DNA of 64,000 bases from Pseudoips prasinana (GCA_951640165.1 OX621257.1:8133201-8197200); one strand, 5' to 3'; positions 51,628-62,675 are shown, counted from the stretch's first letter. The notes: generated from the letters alone by a model not told the origin. Numbers and translations are program-made.

Positions 51628-52001
51628 TACCCTGCGACATCACCGGGGACCATCACCGGACACTGCTCACTCACCAAACACTTTCACACTATTGGCATAA
51701 CTGACAGCCCTCTGTGTAGAGCGTGCATGGACGCTGACGAAACGGTCGCGCATGTGCTCCTCGAGTGCACAGGCATCGTGAAAATCCGGAGAGAAACCTT
51801 GGGCTCACCAAGAACTCTTCCGGAAGCCCTGAGAAGTTTGGGAGATCTAATATGCTTCTGGAAGGAGGTGGGCTGGATGGAGTAAAGGCCACCGTGGCTT
51901 ACGTACAATGGTCCACATCGGGACTAAGTGCGGAAACCAGACCCACTGGCATATTGGTGGGTCAAGATGATGATGATGATGATGATAATACCCTGCGACA
52001 T
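51628..52001. repeat. 13-bp perfect target-site duplication
   Basis: TACCCTGCGACAT at 51628-51640 and 51989-52001 brackets the LINE insert. The SINE K copies at 12361 and 46883 show one copy of the equivalent sequence. Confidence 0.95.
51641..51988 (+). mobile_element. 5'-truncated LINE end, RNase H-type C-terminus, (GAT)n tail
   Basis: An open frame runs TGHCSLTKHFHTIGITDSPL, then the Cys/His cluster CRACMDADETVAHVLLEC and FWKEVGWME to a stop at 51885. The (GAT)n tail ends at 51988. The zinc-knuckle-like C-terminus is typical of RNase H-bearing LINEs. The perfect 13-bp duplication and open frame make this a fairly recent insertion, though incapable of movement. Relative: 13977-14289. Confidence 0.88.
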
Positions 52002-52057
52002 AGGGAATAGATTCCTAGCGTAGGCGTTGTGTATTAATGGAAATAAAATAGTGTGAT

Positions 52058-52195
52058 GAATTATTTATCCTCTATCTGGGTGTAATTTATCTATAAATGT
52101 ATTTAGAAATAAATAAGTATGATTATCAGTTACCTGCTTCCTGTGCTGTGTCTGTTTAAGACTAGTTTTGGATCAGATGGCAGATTGTTATTAGA
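52058..52195 (+). mobile_element. SINE family C, partial
   Basis: TCTGGGTGTAATTTATCTAT, CAGTTACCTGCTTCC, TTGGATCAGATGGCAG. Confidence 0.65.
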
Positions 52196-52564
52196 TTAAT
52201 ATTAAATTAAGAGGTTAAGTTCTACTTACTCTCTACTTACTTGTAGACAAGTAAGTAGATACTTGTATAATACAAAAGTAAACTTACATTTCTCCACGAG
52301 TTTTTGAGGTGTCAAATGTAAGGAACTCTTATATAAGAGTGTCTAACTCGCACTTTGCCAGGTTTTACCAATGCTGTGAATTATGTTTACTGTTGCTTAA
52401 TGCTACTTTATAAGTTATGGCAAGCAAACATACCAACACTAGATAACCTTCATCTCTTACTCTTAACTTCTAACCTTACTCCTAACCTCTCTTGTTTTTT
52501 TAAATACGTAAAAGATGTGAAGATATAGATAGGCTTGAATGGGTGAAAAGAAAAAGATGTCATT
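52196..52564. other. No gene; small 13-bp hairpin
   Basis: TCTACTTACTTGT (52232-52244) and its complement (52247-52259) around a 2-nt gap. Otherwise unremarkable. Confidence 0.4.
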
Positions 52565-52800
52565 CATCAGTATGGAGCATGACTGCCTTACAGAAGGATA
52601 CCACGGCGTCCCATTTGGTTGAGTCGCCCGCCAGCATCGCAGACACGACTGCTGGCGGCAAAGATCCCGTCCGATCTCAGCGACCAGGACTCGCGTCTCG
52701 GCCTCCCAGGCCGGGCACTCATCAAGCGTATGCTGGGCAGAGTCTCTGTGTCAGTCTGTAGGTGATGCAAGCACTACTACTTCCCACCTTGGCCTCGAGG
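52565..52800 (-). pseudogene. R1-like LINE ORF2 C-terminal remnant
   Basis: Two minus-strand frames together give DSAQHTLDECPAWEAETRVL, VAEIGRDL and, after a frameshift, AVVSAMLAGDSTKWDAVVSF and CKAVML. This matches the C-terminal zinc-like and helical tail common to R1-type LINE proteins (HTLxECPAWxxER..L). GC-rich compared with the flanks. Broken by the frameshift and lacking everything upstream. Confidence 0.7.
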
Positions 52801-52837
52801 TGAGGCAGAATGGCACCGACACCACGTTTAAGCGAGA

Positions 52838-53140
52838 TAAGGAGGTCCTGGGTTCAAATTCCAGTATCTGACCAACCGAAAAATTTATATTGGATTTCTC
52901 TGTTAACAAAAAATCTCAGTATCAGCCAGGAGTCAAGAAGATAGCGGAGGTAAGCCCACGTCCCTCGGAAACCACGTAGAGCCAGACCCTGTTCCTGAAC
53001 TCGTACCGGCTGTATCAGCTATCTGTCCCATTGGATCATGAATGTGAAGGAGTAGAAAGTGAACTTATGTTTGCGCATACACATGTACAGTATATTTGTC
53101 CCGCGTAGATGTCTAGTCTGCATTAAGACTGGCCACTCCA
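52838..53140 (+). mobile_element. SINE family D, diverged
   Basis: GGAGGTCCTGGGTTCAAATT, CTCAGTATCAGCCAGGAGTC and CCCGCGTAGATGTCTAGTCT keep the family order with many changes. Confidence 0.7.
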
Positions 53141-53335
53141 TGATGTGTGGTGACGGCATAGAATACCATCATCCCATCTCATCCCGTGAGGGGCGTAGAA
53201 ATCTACCAGAGAACGGGCAGCAGCGTTTTTCTGTGAACGATCATCAACCTGCGATCGCCAAAACGTCTGCCTTTGGGGAGGCTTTTGTCCAGCAATGGAC
53301 GTACTTTGGCTGACATGATGATGATGATGACTTCA
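53141..53335 (+). repeat. LINE 3' end with (ATG)n tail
   Basis: CATCCCATCTCATCCCGTGA, GGCTTTTGTCCAGCAATGGA and GATGATGATGATGA. Same type as 37138-37340. Confidence 0.65.
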
Positions 53336-53888
53336 TGACCGAAATTCGACAAAAAGGTCATTCATTTATTTTTATTTTTAACTTCCATTTGACAACAGTG
53401 GTCTTGCTATCACTATTAGTTCTGCATCTCTAGTGAGTGATCGTATAGGCTTTTTTGTGCGTAGTTTTTGAGATAAACTTTTATTACAGACGGACAGTTC
53501 TTACGATGATCCTATTTACATTATTTTTGTTATAAAACCCCAGAACGGGTAGTGACGTGTCTTAGATATTGTCTTATCATAAAGATAAGTTATGCAAAAA
53601 ACCAACATTATATAACAATAGAATTGCTACAAAAGTACAGCTATTACCGTTTTATAGTGAAAATAATACAAAACCTGACATTTTACCGTAATTTTTCACA
53701 CCCAACATCTATCATTAGGGAGTACGCTTCGCTAAACTTAACACCTCGTTTCATAAAAAAAATGTTTCTTTTCCCCTTGGACAAAGTCATATGACGTGTA
53801 ACATAAATAGGTAGTCATATGTATATAAACGACTATAAAGCTACTATAATAGTGATGATTGTAATAATAGTCATGGTATCATCATTTT
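53336..53888. other. No gene recognised
   Basis: An 80-codon frame at 53552-53794 is AT-driven and lacks any feature. Confidence 0.35.
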
Positions 53889-54146
53889 AATAATAATATC
53901 CAGAGACATAATTAACACACGGCCATCTGATCCCAAACTAAGCAGAGCTTGTACTATGGAAACCAGATAACTGATTTACTACTTATATTACTTTTCATTG
54001 TTAATACATATTATATAGATAAATTACACCCAGACTCACGACTAACAGACATGTTCATGCACACAAGTATCTATCCTGGGTGAGAATCAAACCCACGACC
54101 TCCAGCGTGTGAAACAAGCACTTGTTAAACACGCCTACAGGGCCGT
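53889..54146 (-). mobile_element. SINE family B, complete
   Basis: Inverted tail TAATAATATCCAGAGACATA to inverted head AACACGCCTACAGGGCC. Confidence 0.85.
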
Positions 54147-54794
54147 TATTGTAAATTACGTATTCAGAACAAAATATTACTATAACCGACTGAATATAGT
54201 AAAAAACATCGAGTCAACTAGAGATCGAGGGTAAGAAGCCTCGACCTTTAGTTTTGCACTCACTGCGTTAAAAACCTCCGGAATTCGAGAGATTGCCTAA
54301 CAAAGTGTTTTTTATTCTTGAATCAAATAGCTAACTGAATTTTTTAATGAAACTCCCTCGGCGTATTTCACCTTTAAATTAAATTTTTTGTCATCTCATA
54401 ATAATATACCTACTCAATACAATTACATCAACAAGTAAGTCAAGTGGCTTTCAATCTTTGTTAAAGCTGAAATATATCGTTCATACATACCGCTTGAAAC
54501 AATATGAATACTGTCATTAACAAGAAAAACCAATATAAGAGTAAATTCAAATGAGATCGAAAAATAATAGTAGTACCTAATATCGTAATAACTAATATCG
54601 AATATAAGACCAAACACACAAAAGGCGAGTATTTATTAACATATGAAACCGAAGAAATGCAAAGCATAAATGTCTAGACAAATACTGAAACATATTAATA
54701 AGCTAAACTAAATACGTAACAAATACAACATACATTACTTTAACACACATATGATGAAGCTTGCTTTCCAGAGGGGTAGGGAGGCAGGTTAAAA
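54147..54794. other. About 650 bp without recognised gene or repeat
   Basis: AT-rich. Confidence 0.4.
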
Positions 54795-55412
54795 ACCGGC
54801 CAAGTGCGAGTCGGACTCGCCCATGAAGGGTTCCGTAGCAGCAAGTAAACCGCAATTTACCTTTCATTTAAGTATCTGAAAAGTTGATTAAATTAAAGGT
54901 AAATTGCGGTTTACGATTTATGACGTTTTAAAAAACCTACTTACTAGATCTCGTTCAAACCTATTTTCGTTGTTTGTTTGCATAGCAATGTCCATCAAAT
55001 ATATTTTTTAGTTTTATCATTCTCTTATTTTAGAAGTTACAGGGGAGGGGAGTACACTCATTTTACCACTTTGGAAGTGTCACTCGCGCAAACTATTCAG
55101 TTAAGAAAAAAATTATATTAGAAACCTCAATATCATTTTTGAAGACCTATCCATAGACAACCCACATGTATGGGTAAGATGTAAAAAAAATTGAGTTTCA
55201 GTTCTATGTATGAGAAACCCCCAAAATTATTGTTTTTTTTCTATTTTTGTGTAAAAATCTTAATGCGGTTCGCAGAATACATCTACTTACCAAGTTTCAA
55301 CAGTACTGCTCTTATAGTTTCGGAAAAAAGTGGCTGTGACATACGGACGGACAGACAGACAGACAGACGGACAGACATGACGCATCTATAAGGGTTCCGT
55401 TTCATGCCATTT
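54795..55412 (+). mobile_element. Family G element, nearly full-length
   Basis: ACCGGCCAAGTGCGAGTCGG to GGGTTCCGTTTCATGCCATT; GACAGACAGACAGACAGACG before the end. The last CTACGGAACCC segment is lost. Confidence 0.8.
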
Positions 55413-55568
55413 GGAAAAATTATTATTTAAGAATCTAGAAGAAAAATATTTTTTTCTATCTCTCCAAAGATATCTCCACGGCTTCCAGTTCCAATAGTTC
55501 TATGTATTTTCTACATGAACGCATAATATATGTGTTTCTAGTATTTTCCTTATTGAATCAGCATGGGT

Positions 55569-55677
55569 ATTTTTTTATAGCAGAGGACGACAAACGAGTA
55601 AGTGGGTGACCTGATGGTAAGTGATTATCGCGGCCCATGGACACTCGCAACACCAGAGGGGTCGCGGGTGAGTTGCC
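55569..55677 (-). mobile_element. Poly(A) retroposon, family E, 5'-truncated
   Basis: T-run, GACGACAAACGAGTAAGTGG, ACACTCGCAACACCAGAGGG; breaks off at GAGTTGCC. Confidence 0.75.
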
Positions 55678-55678
55678 A

Positions 55679-55936
55679 ATGTTCACGGAATCAAACGAAT
55701 TTAGCCGCCCAAATATGACTACCTATTTCGATACACATATTTTGGCTAAGTTAGGCGTAGATGAAAATATTCATAACAAACATTACGTACAGGACCGTCA
55801 CCTAAGCCTACAATTTTTCAGACGCCATTTACTGGGTTGGCTTGGACTGACAGGGGTCCTAATTTACAATGGAGCTTTTAGGTATTACTGGTACTGTGAT
55901 AATATACCCAATAATAAATCCAAAGCTACGAAGTGA
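55679..55936 (+). CDS. Unrecognised open frame, 85 aa, one likely membrane segment
   Basis: The frame begins MFTESNEFSRPNMTTYFDTH directly after a truncated repeat and is not part of any repeat seen. Residues 1-48 are polar, 51-73 (LLGWLGLTGVLIYNGAFRYY and three more) are hydrophobic and aromatic with RRH before it, and the tail NNKSKATK is basic. That order suggests a small single-pass membrane protein with positive residues on both sides. A later start at Met13 is possible. No homologue comes to mind. It could be one exon or a retrocopy of a host gene, or chance; the balanced codon use in an AT-rich region is the main reason to list it. Frame upstream is open into the repeat, so the start is uncertain. 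Confidence 0.3.
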   Translation: MFTESNEFSRPNMTTYFDTHILAKLGVDENIHNKHYVQDRHLSLQFFRRHLLGWLGLTGVLIYNGAFRYYWYCDNIPNNKSKATK

Positions 55937-56864
55937 TTGAATCTTATAAGCTTATCCACAAAGGCTCATTCCTTGAAATCTATAACTGTAGAAGCATAAT
56001 CTTCGCGTTAAATCTTAACTAAGATTACTTAGGAAGAGAATAGATTTAAATAAATAAAAAAGGTTTATCCCCAACAAGCACAGATAATCCTTAACTTAGT
56101 TTACATCTAAGACGATATAACTAATTGCGTTGAGTTTACATAATACTTATGAAGCATGCAACATTATAAGTACTAAAGGCGTCTACCTCAGCAAATGTTA
56201 CAGTAAATAATAATTATTACTGTAACGCTGATTTTCCGATAGCGCTTAAAAACTACTTTTAATTAAATTATCATGCGTATCGACTTGTAGTAGCGTTTGG
56301 TTGCGACTCCAACCACTTTAAATGTCATCAAAGAGGATATAAACAACTAGTATTATGTCATTGTTGTGTTTACCTATCAAACTGTCAAAGTATAAAAATA
56401 TTACAGTTTTGGCGCCAACGCGAAAAAGGAGGCATCGAGGCTATGTTTTATTTTCAAAAACTGGTGTAAATTCGAGTTATTATGTGTAAATGTGGTGGAT
56501 TTTTAGACATAACATTTTCGACAACGTATACAAGTGGAGGAAAGTGCGATATTGCCGTGACTTGTGATTTTCCGTGTTGAAACCAAAACTCCATAGAAGC
56601 CTCTAGTAAAGTCTCCACTGCTTTACTGGGGTAGGACTATGACTTGACTGTGACGGAAATGACTGACTGACTTTGAAATTTAAATATTACAACTGAAGAC
56701 GAGGCGGTATGGTCACAGATCTTAGCCTGCCCAAAGAGGGCATAAAACAATTATAAATATAATACGATAAATATGAATGAGAATGCTTTTTGTGATTTGA
56801 TTTTTTGTATGTTTATTTGAGGTTGGGGGTAAAAGTCTTGATGTAGTACCGCCTGAATTACTTT
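55937..56864. other. About 930 bp without recognised gene or repeat
   Basis: AT-rich; 56610-56690 contains CTTTACTGGGGTAGGACTAT and ACTGACTGAC, possibly a repeat fragment. Confidence 0.4.
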
Positions 56865-57020
56865 ATAGAAAGCTTTTGTAGTCGGGCACCAGCGTCACCT
56901 GGGTACTTAACTCACATGCCAAACGCGGTGACTACGGCAAATCTCTCCAAAAGGCAACCTTTTGGAAATTTTTGGAGGCGGCCTATGTCCAGCAGTGGAC
57001 ATAATCAGTCTGATGGTGTA
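56865..57020 (+). repeat. LINE 3' end, family T
   Basis: GTCGGGCACCAGCGTCACCT, AACGCGGTGACTACGGCAAA, GGCCTATGTCCAGCAGTGGA. Confidence 0.6.
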
Positions 57021-57214
57021 ATGGATAAACTCAAATACGGCTAAACTGATAGTAATAATTCTTAAAAAATCTTTATTTTCAGCGAGTTACATGAGCTGCT
57101 GTATTTTATTTTCTAAAACATTAGAGATTCCAACGAAAATTATAATAATGTAACCCAATTAATGAAAGACTTACCTATAAAAAGTTGTATAAGACGGAAA
57201 GTATTTTTTTTTAT

Positions 57215-57432
57215 TAATCTCGGGACAATGCCACACAGATCATTCTAGCCCCAAACTAAGCAAAACTTGTATACATACTTATATAGATAGATAAATACTT
57301 ATATACATACTAAACATCCATGACTCAGAAACAAATATTCGTGATCATCACACAAATATTTGCACTTACCGGGATTCGAACCCAGGACCACCAGCTTCGT
57401 AGGCAGGAGCACGACCAACTAGGCTACGGTGA
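57215..57432 (-). mobile_element. SINE family A
   Basis: TCTCGGGACAATGCCACACA to ACTAGGCTACGGTGA with inverted B box GGGATTCGAACCC. GGTACC segment deleted. Confidence 0.85.
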
Positions 57433-57870
57433 ATTTAAAATACTAATATTTATTTTTATCTGTGGAAATGTGCGAAGGCAGAATGGATCAATATAGAATA
57501 TTCTATTTAATTTAAGTTTTATAGCATTATTCGCACCATAAGCTGACGGACGATGATCTTTACAAAATTACAATATCCAAGTTATCACAAGTTCCTTGTA
57601 AAAGTTATTATTTGGCGTGAAGTACCAATTTATCTTTTCTTACACGTCCAAGCCGCGGCGAGTCAATAATTTAAAATAACTCAACTTCCAGTTACTAACG
57701 TACTATTTTTCAAGTATTTATTCCAAGATATGTGTTTATAAGTGTGAGATTACAGCAATTAACATAAAACACGAATTTAATATATACATATCACCGGCGG
57801 TTCGGTTGGATTTTGACTGACAATCTAAAATTTACTACCCAATAATTTAGGTTTAAGAGACCATTTCCTA
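57433..57870. other. No gene recognised
   Basis: No supported features. Confidence 0.35.
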
Positions 57871-57978
57871 CCACGGTGTGATAGACGGATGTATGTACAT
57901 TTTTATGTTCTGTACATAAAAATGTACATACTATATCTGAGCATAAAAATGTACATAAAGCCGTCCATCACACCGTGG
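57871..57978. repeat. Foldback, 37-bp arms, with a nested smaller hairpin
   Basis: 57871-57907 (CCACGGTGTGATAGACGGAT start) and 57942-57978 are reverse complements with about four mismatches. Within the loop GTACATTTTTATG pairs again with CATAAAAATGTAC. Confidence 0.9.
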
Positions 57979-58501
57979 TTCAATGCTAAAATATCAAAGA
58001 ACTTTTCATTAGTTCCTGATTTATTGTAAACAGGCGGTTTGGTCGTAAAATCTAACATTAACAACCCATTTTCAAAAAATAGGTTTTTTATTCCTATCAT
58101 ATACACTTTTTCCATAGGGGACCCGCTGAGTGCGTTTGTTGTTTTTTTTATTCTTTATTACTTAATGTTTTACGCATAGCGTATGCCAGTCCAATCTAAT
58201 CCCAATCAACGAAATTTTCACAAAACGTGAGGCATGAATTTGAGTAAACCCATCGCATCATCACTATTTGGTTGGGATAGAATTTTATGGAGCACATCGG
58301 TTCTGTTGAAGTTCAGGGACCTTATTAAATTATTTCTACAGTTAGACTCATATCAAACACATTCCATCAATAAATTTTGTAGGTCGAGGGCGGTTGTTCG
58401 TTATCCGAAACACAATAAAACTTACTAATACTGACTTTGATTCCTTGAATCCAGATTAGCCGGGAAATTATGCTAGTGGTTTTTCTCGTTCATGTTTTAC
58501 T
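57979..58501. other. No gene recognised
   Basis: No supported features. Confidence 0.35.
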
Positions 58502-58672
58502 TTTCACTCAAGCCCCGTGCCCCGTGGTTTCACCAGCTAAACTTCATAAATGATAGTCTATGCATCATATGCTATTTTACTATAAAGTTTCTTAAATATC
58601 CGTAGCGTAGCTTTTTCGTGAAACAGTAACAATCATCCATAAACTTTCGCATTTAGAATATTAGTAGGAGTG
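58502..58672 (-). mobile_element. Helitron family N, diverged
   Basis: Plus strand ends AGAATATTAGTAGGAG, the inverted start of family N; CATCCATAAACTTTCGCATT matches 12320-12345. The CTAG end is decayed (CCAGCTAAACTTCATAAAT). Confidence 0.6.
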
Positions 58673-59493
58673 TGAGTCTCTCGGTCGCTAGGCCAAGCAA
58701 GGGATTGACAACAAATATACGACACGTAGACTTTGTTAAGAAAGGCTTAGTAAAAAATTCACACACAAGCCTTATTCAATCCTAATTAGCGCAAATGATT
58801 GGACCATATTCATGGACACGTATTAAAAACACTACAAAATCCCAGAGGATATTGGTGGTTCGCTATCTAGACCAGACATATTCCTTCACTCACGAAAACT
58901 AATACATGTTGTGTTCATAGAGCTTACCGAACCGTGGAAAACCAACATCCCTAAAGATCACGCGTTCAAGACAAACAAGTATTACGACTTATCAAATGAA
59001 TTAACCAGAAACGGATTTGTGGTAAATTTATATGCCGCAGAACTTATAACATATTTTCTTTCTCTTTTTCTCTCATAGCCAGTTAGGCTTCGTATATAAA
59101 AGTTGTACTTCAGTCGTGTGGTCTATAGCACACTCGGTTGTTTGGTCTATTTTCCTACTATCAGTAAACAAATGGTTAGGTTAAAATAGTTTTGTTTTAA
59201 ACCAAAGAACCTTACAAGAAATGCCGGATGGAACTACGAGTATACTTTGCCCTACATAATGGTCGATATTATTATAATAACTGCAAATCGGAATAATTTA
59301 TTCCAAATAACGGTATTCGGGATTTTACTAGTGTCTGTAGACATGGCTCCTGGCCAAATGGCATAATTATAGACCAATTGAAAGTATCCTTAAAGTTTTA
59401 ATAATACACTTTGCTAACATTTGAATATGCATAAAAAATTAACATAATTTTACCCATCTAAAAAACATTTTTTAATTAATTCAAACTACTTAT
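58673..59493. other. About 820 bp without recognised gene or repeat
   Basis: GGATGGAACTACGAG at 59227 recalls the inverted-pair arms (GGATGGAACGAAG) but the match is short. Confidence 0.4.
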
Positions 59494-59633
59494 GTACGGA
59501 CGGCAGCACATCCAGCTAGCCCAATCTGTCCAATTTCTTTTATAGATTTTCAACTTTGTCACATAAGTATAAAGTTCACTTTCAATTGGGGAAATTTGAC
59601 AGGTTGGGGTGGCTTGATGAGATGGCGTTTATA
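59494..59633 (+). mobile_element. MITE family H, complete, diverged
   Basis: TACGGACGGCAGCACATCCA to GCTTGATGAGATGGCGTTTA; interior TTTCAACTTTGTCACATAAG. Confidence 0.8.
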
Positions 59634-59654
59634 CATTTAACCATTCCAATGGCG

Positions 59655-59910
59655 GGGTGATTTCAGAGTCGCGCCGGCGAGCAGCGCTGTCCAAACGCGC
59701 GCGCTTATAATTGCACTAGATCGTAGTTGCGTTTCATAGTCACGCAGTTAAAACGCGCCGCGTGTGAGACGCGCGCCGGCAACCAGCGCTGGCTAAGCGC
59801 GCGCGGCCCGAGCTCCTCTACTCGTTTCACAGTGGTCCGCGTGTCAAGCGCGCGCTGTTGAGATGCGCTGGCCGCCGGCGCATGCCGCGCGCGTCACTCT
59901 GAAATCACCC
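59655..59910. mobile_element. GC-rich MITE, 256 bp
   Basis: GGGTGATTTCAGAGT at the left and ACTCTGAAATCACCC at the right are exact complements (15 bp). The interior is strikingly GC-rich (GCGCGCGCCGGCAACCAGCG). It abuts the next MITE with no spacer. Confidence 0.85.
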
Positions 59911-60520
59911 TTAGAGCTGGTTCACATTAGGTCGGACCGACAGTTTGCCGTTCACCGACTGCCGGATGTTGTTGTTCACACTAGACACCGCCGACCCGAC
60001 CTAATGTGAATATAACTGTCGGTACGGTCGTTTTACTGCCCCGACTGAGTCGTCACAAAACAGTTGTGAGTTGGCTTTCGTATAGGATGGACGACGACGA
60101 CGTTTTCATTGCAATGTGATATTTAAATAAAAGCAGAAAAATGAAATTGCCGAGCGAAATGAAGTTGGAACTTTTCAAACATTAATAAGCGAATTAAGAA
60201 ATCCTCCATATTGAAACGTGTCTTCTCTGCATACACGTCGACCAAACTGCTTGCACGAGTGCCGAGAGCGGGGTAAGGGCGGGTGTCGCCGCCGCTTCGC
60301 ACCGACAAATGTGAACGGCGCCATACTTGCTAGTACGCTAATATTATGTATGATCCAACAGAAATCGTGGCTGGACGTACGATAAAAGTGTCGGCTCCGA
60401 CAGTTTGGTCGGGTCGGCCTAATGTGAACGGCGCTATTGACATACATACGCCAATAGGGATCCAACACGTTTGTCGGGCCGGTAAAACTGTCGGTCCGAC
60501 CTAATGTGAACCAGCTCTAA
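59911..60520. mobile_element. MITE, 610 bp, 36-bp perfect terminal inverted repeats
   Basis: Begins TTAGAGCTGGTTCACATTAG and continues GTCGGACCGACAGTTT; the right end is the exact complement, ending CCAGCTCTAA. Internal partial repeats of the same motif (CCGACCCGACCTAATGTGAA; GGTCGGGTCGGCCTAATGTG). No convincing transposase frame. TTA/TAA at the ends resembles PIF/Harbinger elements but no clean duplication is seen. Confidence 0.88.
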
Positions 60521-60854
60521 GACGGATGTACGCAGGACAAAAGGAACTTTCCTTTTTACGTATTAAACTCTCAAAACAATTTTTACTTTGCTTGCTTGCT
60601 TTTACTGCTTCACCGGACTATTTAAGTCGTCTATCAAATAAGACTACAACTAAGAAATCCAGGCCAGTGGACACCTTTAGGGTTCAAATCTAGTCGGGTT
60701 CCAGTTTTAAGGCCTTTTTTGCATTTATTGCTCTATCTTTGCACGCGAAGACGTGGCCAATATGATTAAAAAGAAGCAAATTTTTTAAGCTAACGCTCGC
60801 ACTACGGGAAGTGAAGTGTCAAGGTCAGCATGATTACAAGCATAATGTATGATG
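60521..60854. other. No gene or repeat recognised
   Basis: No supported features. Confidence 0.35.
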
Positions 60855-60985
60855 ATGGACATAAAGTACATCCAGACTCAGAACACCTACTTATGGGTTA
60901 CACAAATAGCTGTCCTGGGCGGTAATCGAACGCGGGGCACGCAGTGGTGAGGCGACTGTCTGAAACTTGTTCGCTGCTGTCCGTC
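60855..60985 (-). mobile_element. SINE family K, partial
   Basis: ACATCCAGACTCAGAACACC, TTATGGGTTACACAAATAGC, GGTGAGGCGACTGTCTGAAA. Confidence 0.7.
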
Positions 60986-60989
60986 CTCT

Positions 60990-61110
60990 GGTAGATATTC
61001 TCCCGAATCGACTTCCGGTGGTGGTGGTGTGGTTGCCCCATCTCATCCTGTGAAGCGCCCCACAGGATGAGATGGGGCGATGATATTCTGATATTCGCTG
61101 CCGTCATCAC
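60990..61110 (-). repeat. LINE 3' region with perfect 18-bp foldback
   Basis: GCCCCATCTCATCCTGTG (61035-61052) and its complement (61061-61078) around AAGCGCCC. The right-hand half is the natural LINE sequence (compare 37160 and 53175); the left arm is the inverted duplicate. Confidence 0.8.
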
Positions 61111-61475
61111 ACAACATTTGTTAAGTTTAGGATGAATGTAATGACACTGTGTATTTAACAATTTTGATACTGTCTCTATACAGGTTCTTGCGGATGAAAA
61201 ATTAATTTAGGTTGACAAGTCTCATTTCTAGGATGTCTTGTGCTCAAAGAGTTTTCACTTAGATAATTAATTTTAAAGCTCAATTTCGCTTATTCGATTT
61301 AACGCAGTTAGTAGATATGGGTGCCTAAAACCGGTTTGAAATATAAACTACCTACATATCAAAAAAGTTTGACTGAATATTCCATTCCAACTTTTATCCG
61401 TGTTGGGATTTAAACTGGGATTTTCACATCGTCTGAATAAATTTAAAAAATAATTATTTTGACACAATAGATCAA
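61111..61475. other. No gene recognised
   Basis: No supported features. Confidence 0.35.
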
Positions 61476-61610
61476 CTCTGCCTAGTTTGGGATCAGATGA
61501 CAGCTGTTATCTGATCCCAAACTAGGCAGAGCCTATGGCAAACAGACAACTAACAAACATATTTTTATATTTCTCAATACAAACATATTATTATAGATAA
61601 ATTACAATTA
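61476..61610 (-). mobile_element. SINE family C with its tail folded back
   Basis: 61476-61498 and 61509-61531 are perfect 23-bp complements of the family tail (CTCTGCCTAGTTTGGGATCA) around 10 nt. The rest of C continues to 61610 and is broken by SINE D. Confidence 0.9.
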
Positions 61611-61990
61611 ATAATAATAATAATGTCCTCCTAGCCGAATTTCGACCACGGCGGCCATTCTCAACAGAGATTAGCCATCTGCGCGGGACATATTATAGTG
61701 CTCAAGTGTGTGCGCAAGCACAGGAGCACTTTCTATTCCATCACTCTCATGATCCGATGGGACGCCTAGCGACACGACCAGAAAGAGGTCAGGTACAGGA
61801 CCGACAGTTTTACGTGCTCTCCGAAGCAAGGGGGTATAATACCGCCAACTCCCAGCCTTCGGGCTGATGCTGAGTTTTTTTTTCTTTTTACAGAAAAGTC
61901 CCAAAATCACTTTTGGCCCGACCCGGGATTTGAACGCAGGACCTCGTTATCTGCGGGTGAACACGCTACCGCTAGACCAACGAGGCAGTC
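61611..61990 (-). mobile_element. SINE family D, complete, 11-bp target duplication
   Basis: AATTACAATTA at 61600-61610 and 61991-62001 flank it exactly. Inverted tail ATAATAATAATAATGTCCTC, inverted head GCTAGACCAACGAGGCAGTC. Inserted within SINE C. Confidence 0.93.
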
Positions 61991-62077
61991 AATTACAATT
62001 ACAAAGTAAGCCAGTGGTTAGTAAAAGTACTAAATGGTACATTTTAACGAGTTTATTTATAACACATCAACTCGTTA

Positions 62078-62675
62078 GAGTCTATGCACACCACGTTTTT
62101 TAAACGCGACGTAGACGCGCGTTTTTAGTGATACACACGCGCGTTAGCATCGCGTTTGTATCGATTCAAACAAACACCAAACTGCTATCTAGAATAAAAG
62201 CGCGCCGTTGACGCTCGTTTAAAAAGAAAACGCGCGTCGACGTCGCGTTTAAATACTTGGTGGTGGTGGGTGGTTGACTGCCTCGTTGGTCTAGCGGTAG
62301 CGTGTTCACCCGCAGTTAATGAGGTCCTGGATTTAAATCCTGTGTCAGGCCAAAAGTGATTTTGGGACTTTTCTGTAAAAAGAAAAATTTCTCAGCATCA
62401 GCCCGAAGTCTGGGAGTTGACGGTATTATACCCCCGTGCCTCGGAGCGCACGTAAAGCCGTCGGTCCTGTGCCTGGCCTCTTTCCGGTCGTGTCGCTAAG
62501 GCGTCCCATCGGATCATGAGAGTGGTGGAATAGAAAGTGCTCCTGTGTTTGCGCACACACTTGAGCACTATAATATGTCCCGCGCAGATGGCCAATCTCT
62601 GTTGAGACTGGCCGCCGTGGCCGAATTCGGCTAGGAGGACATTATTATAATTAAATACGTGTTGTGCATAGGGCC
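62078..62675. mobile_element. MITE with TTA target duplication, interrupted by SINE D
   Basis: Left end GAGTCTATGCACACCACGTT, right end ACGTGTTGTGCATAGGGCC, complementary with few mismatches; TTA at 62075-62077 and 62676-62678. Without the SINE it would be about 196 bp. Interior rich in CGCG motifs. Confidence 0.85.
62257..62650 (+). mobile_element. SINE family D, complete, inside a MITE
   Basis: tRNA-like head TTGGTCTAGCGGTAGCGTGT, B-box region GTCCTGGATTTAAATCC, GGCCTCTTTCCGGTCGTGTC, tail CTAGGAGGACATTATTATAA. TTAAATAC at 62249-62256 and 62651-62658 is the target duplication. A 191-codon minus frame across it is spurious. Confidence 0.92.

Larger units (their letters stand above)
51437..52038 (+). 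mobile_element. Chimeric SINE: C-type head joined to SINE K, split by a LINE
   Basis: 51437-51507 is a tRNA-like head (TCTAGTGGTTAATGTTCCTG, GGGTTCGATCTCC). From 51508 it reads as SINE K (GCGGCTAAGACAGTCGCC, TCTGAGTCTGGATGTAATTT). K is interrupted at 51640 and resumes at 51989 to GGCGTTGTGTATTA. Confidence 0.75.

Noticed and set aside
60123..60468. Arg/His-rich minus frames within the 610-bp MITE, possible Harbinger transposase remnant
   Set aside because: No recognisable DDE or MADF-like motif could be read.
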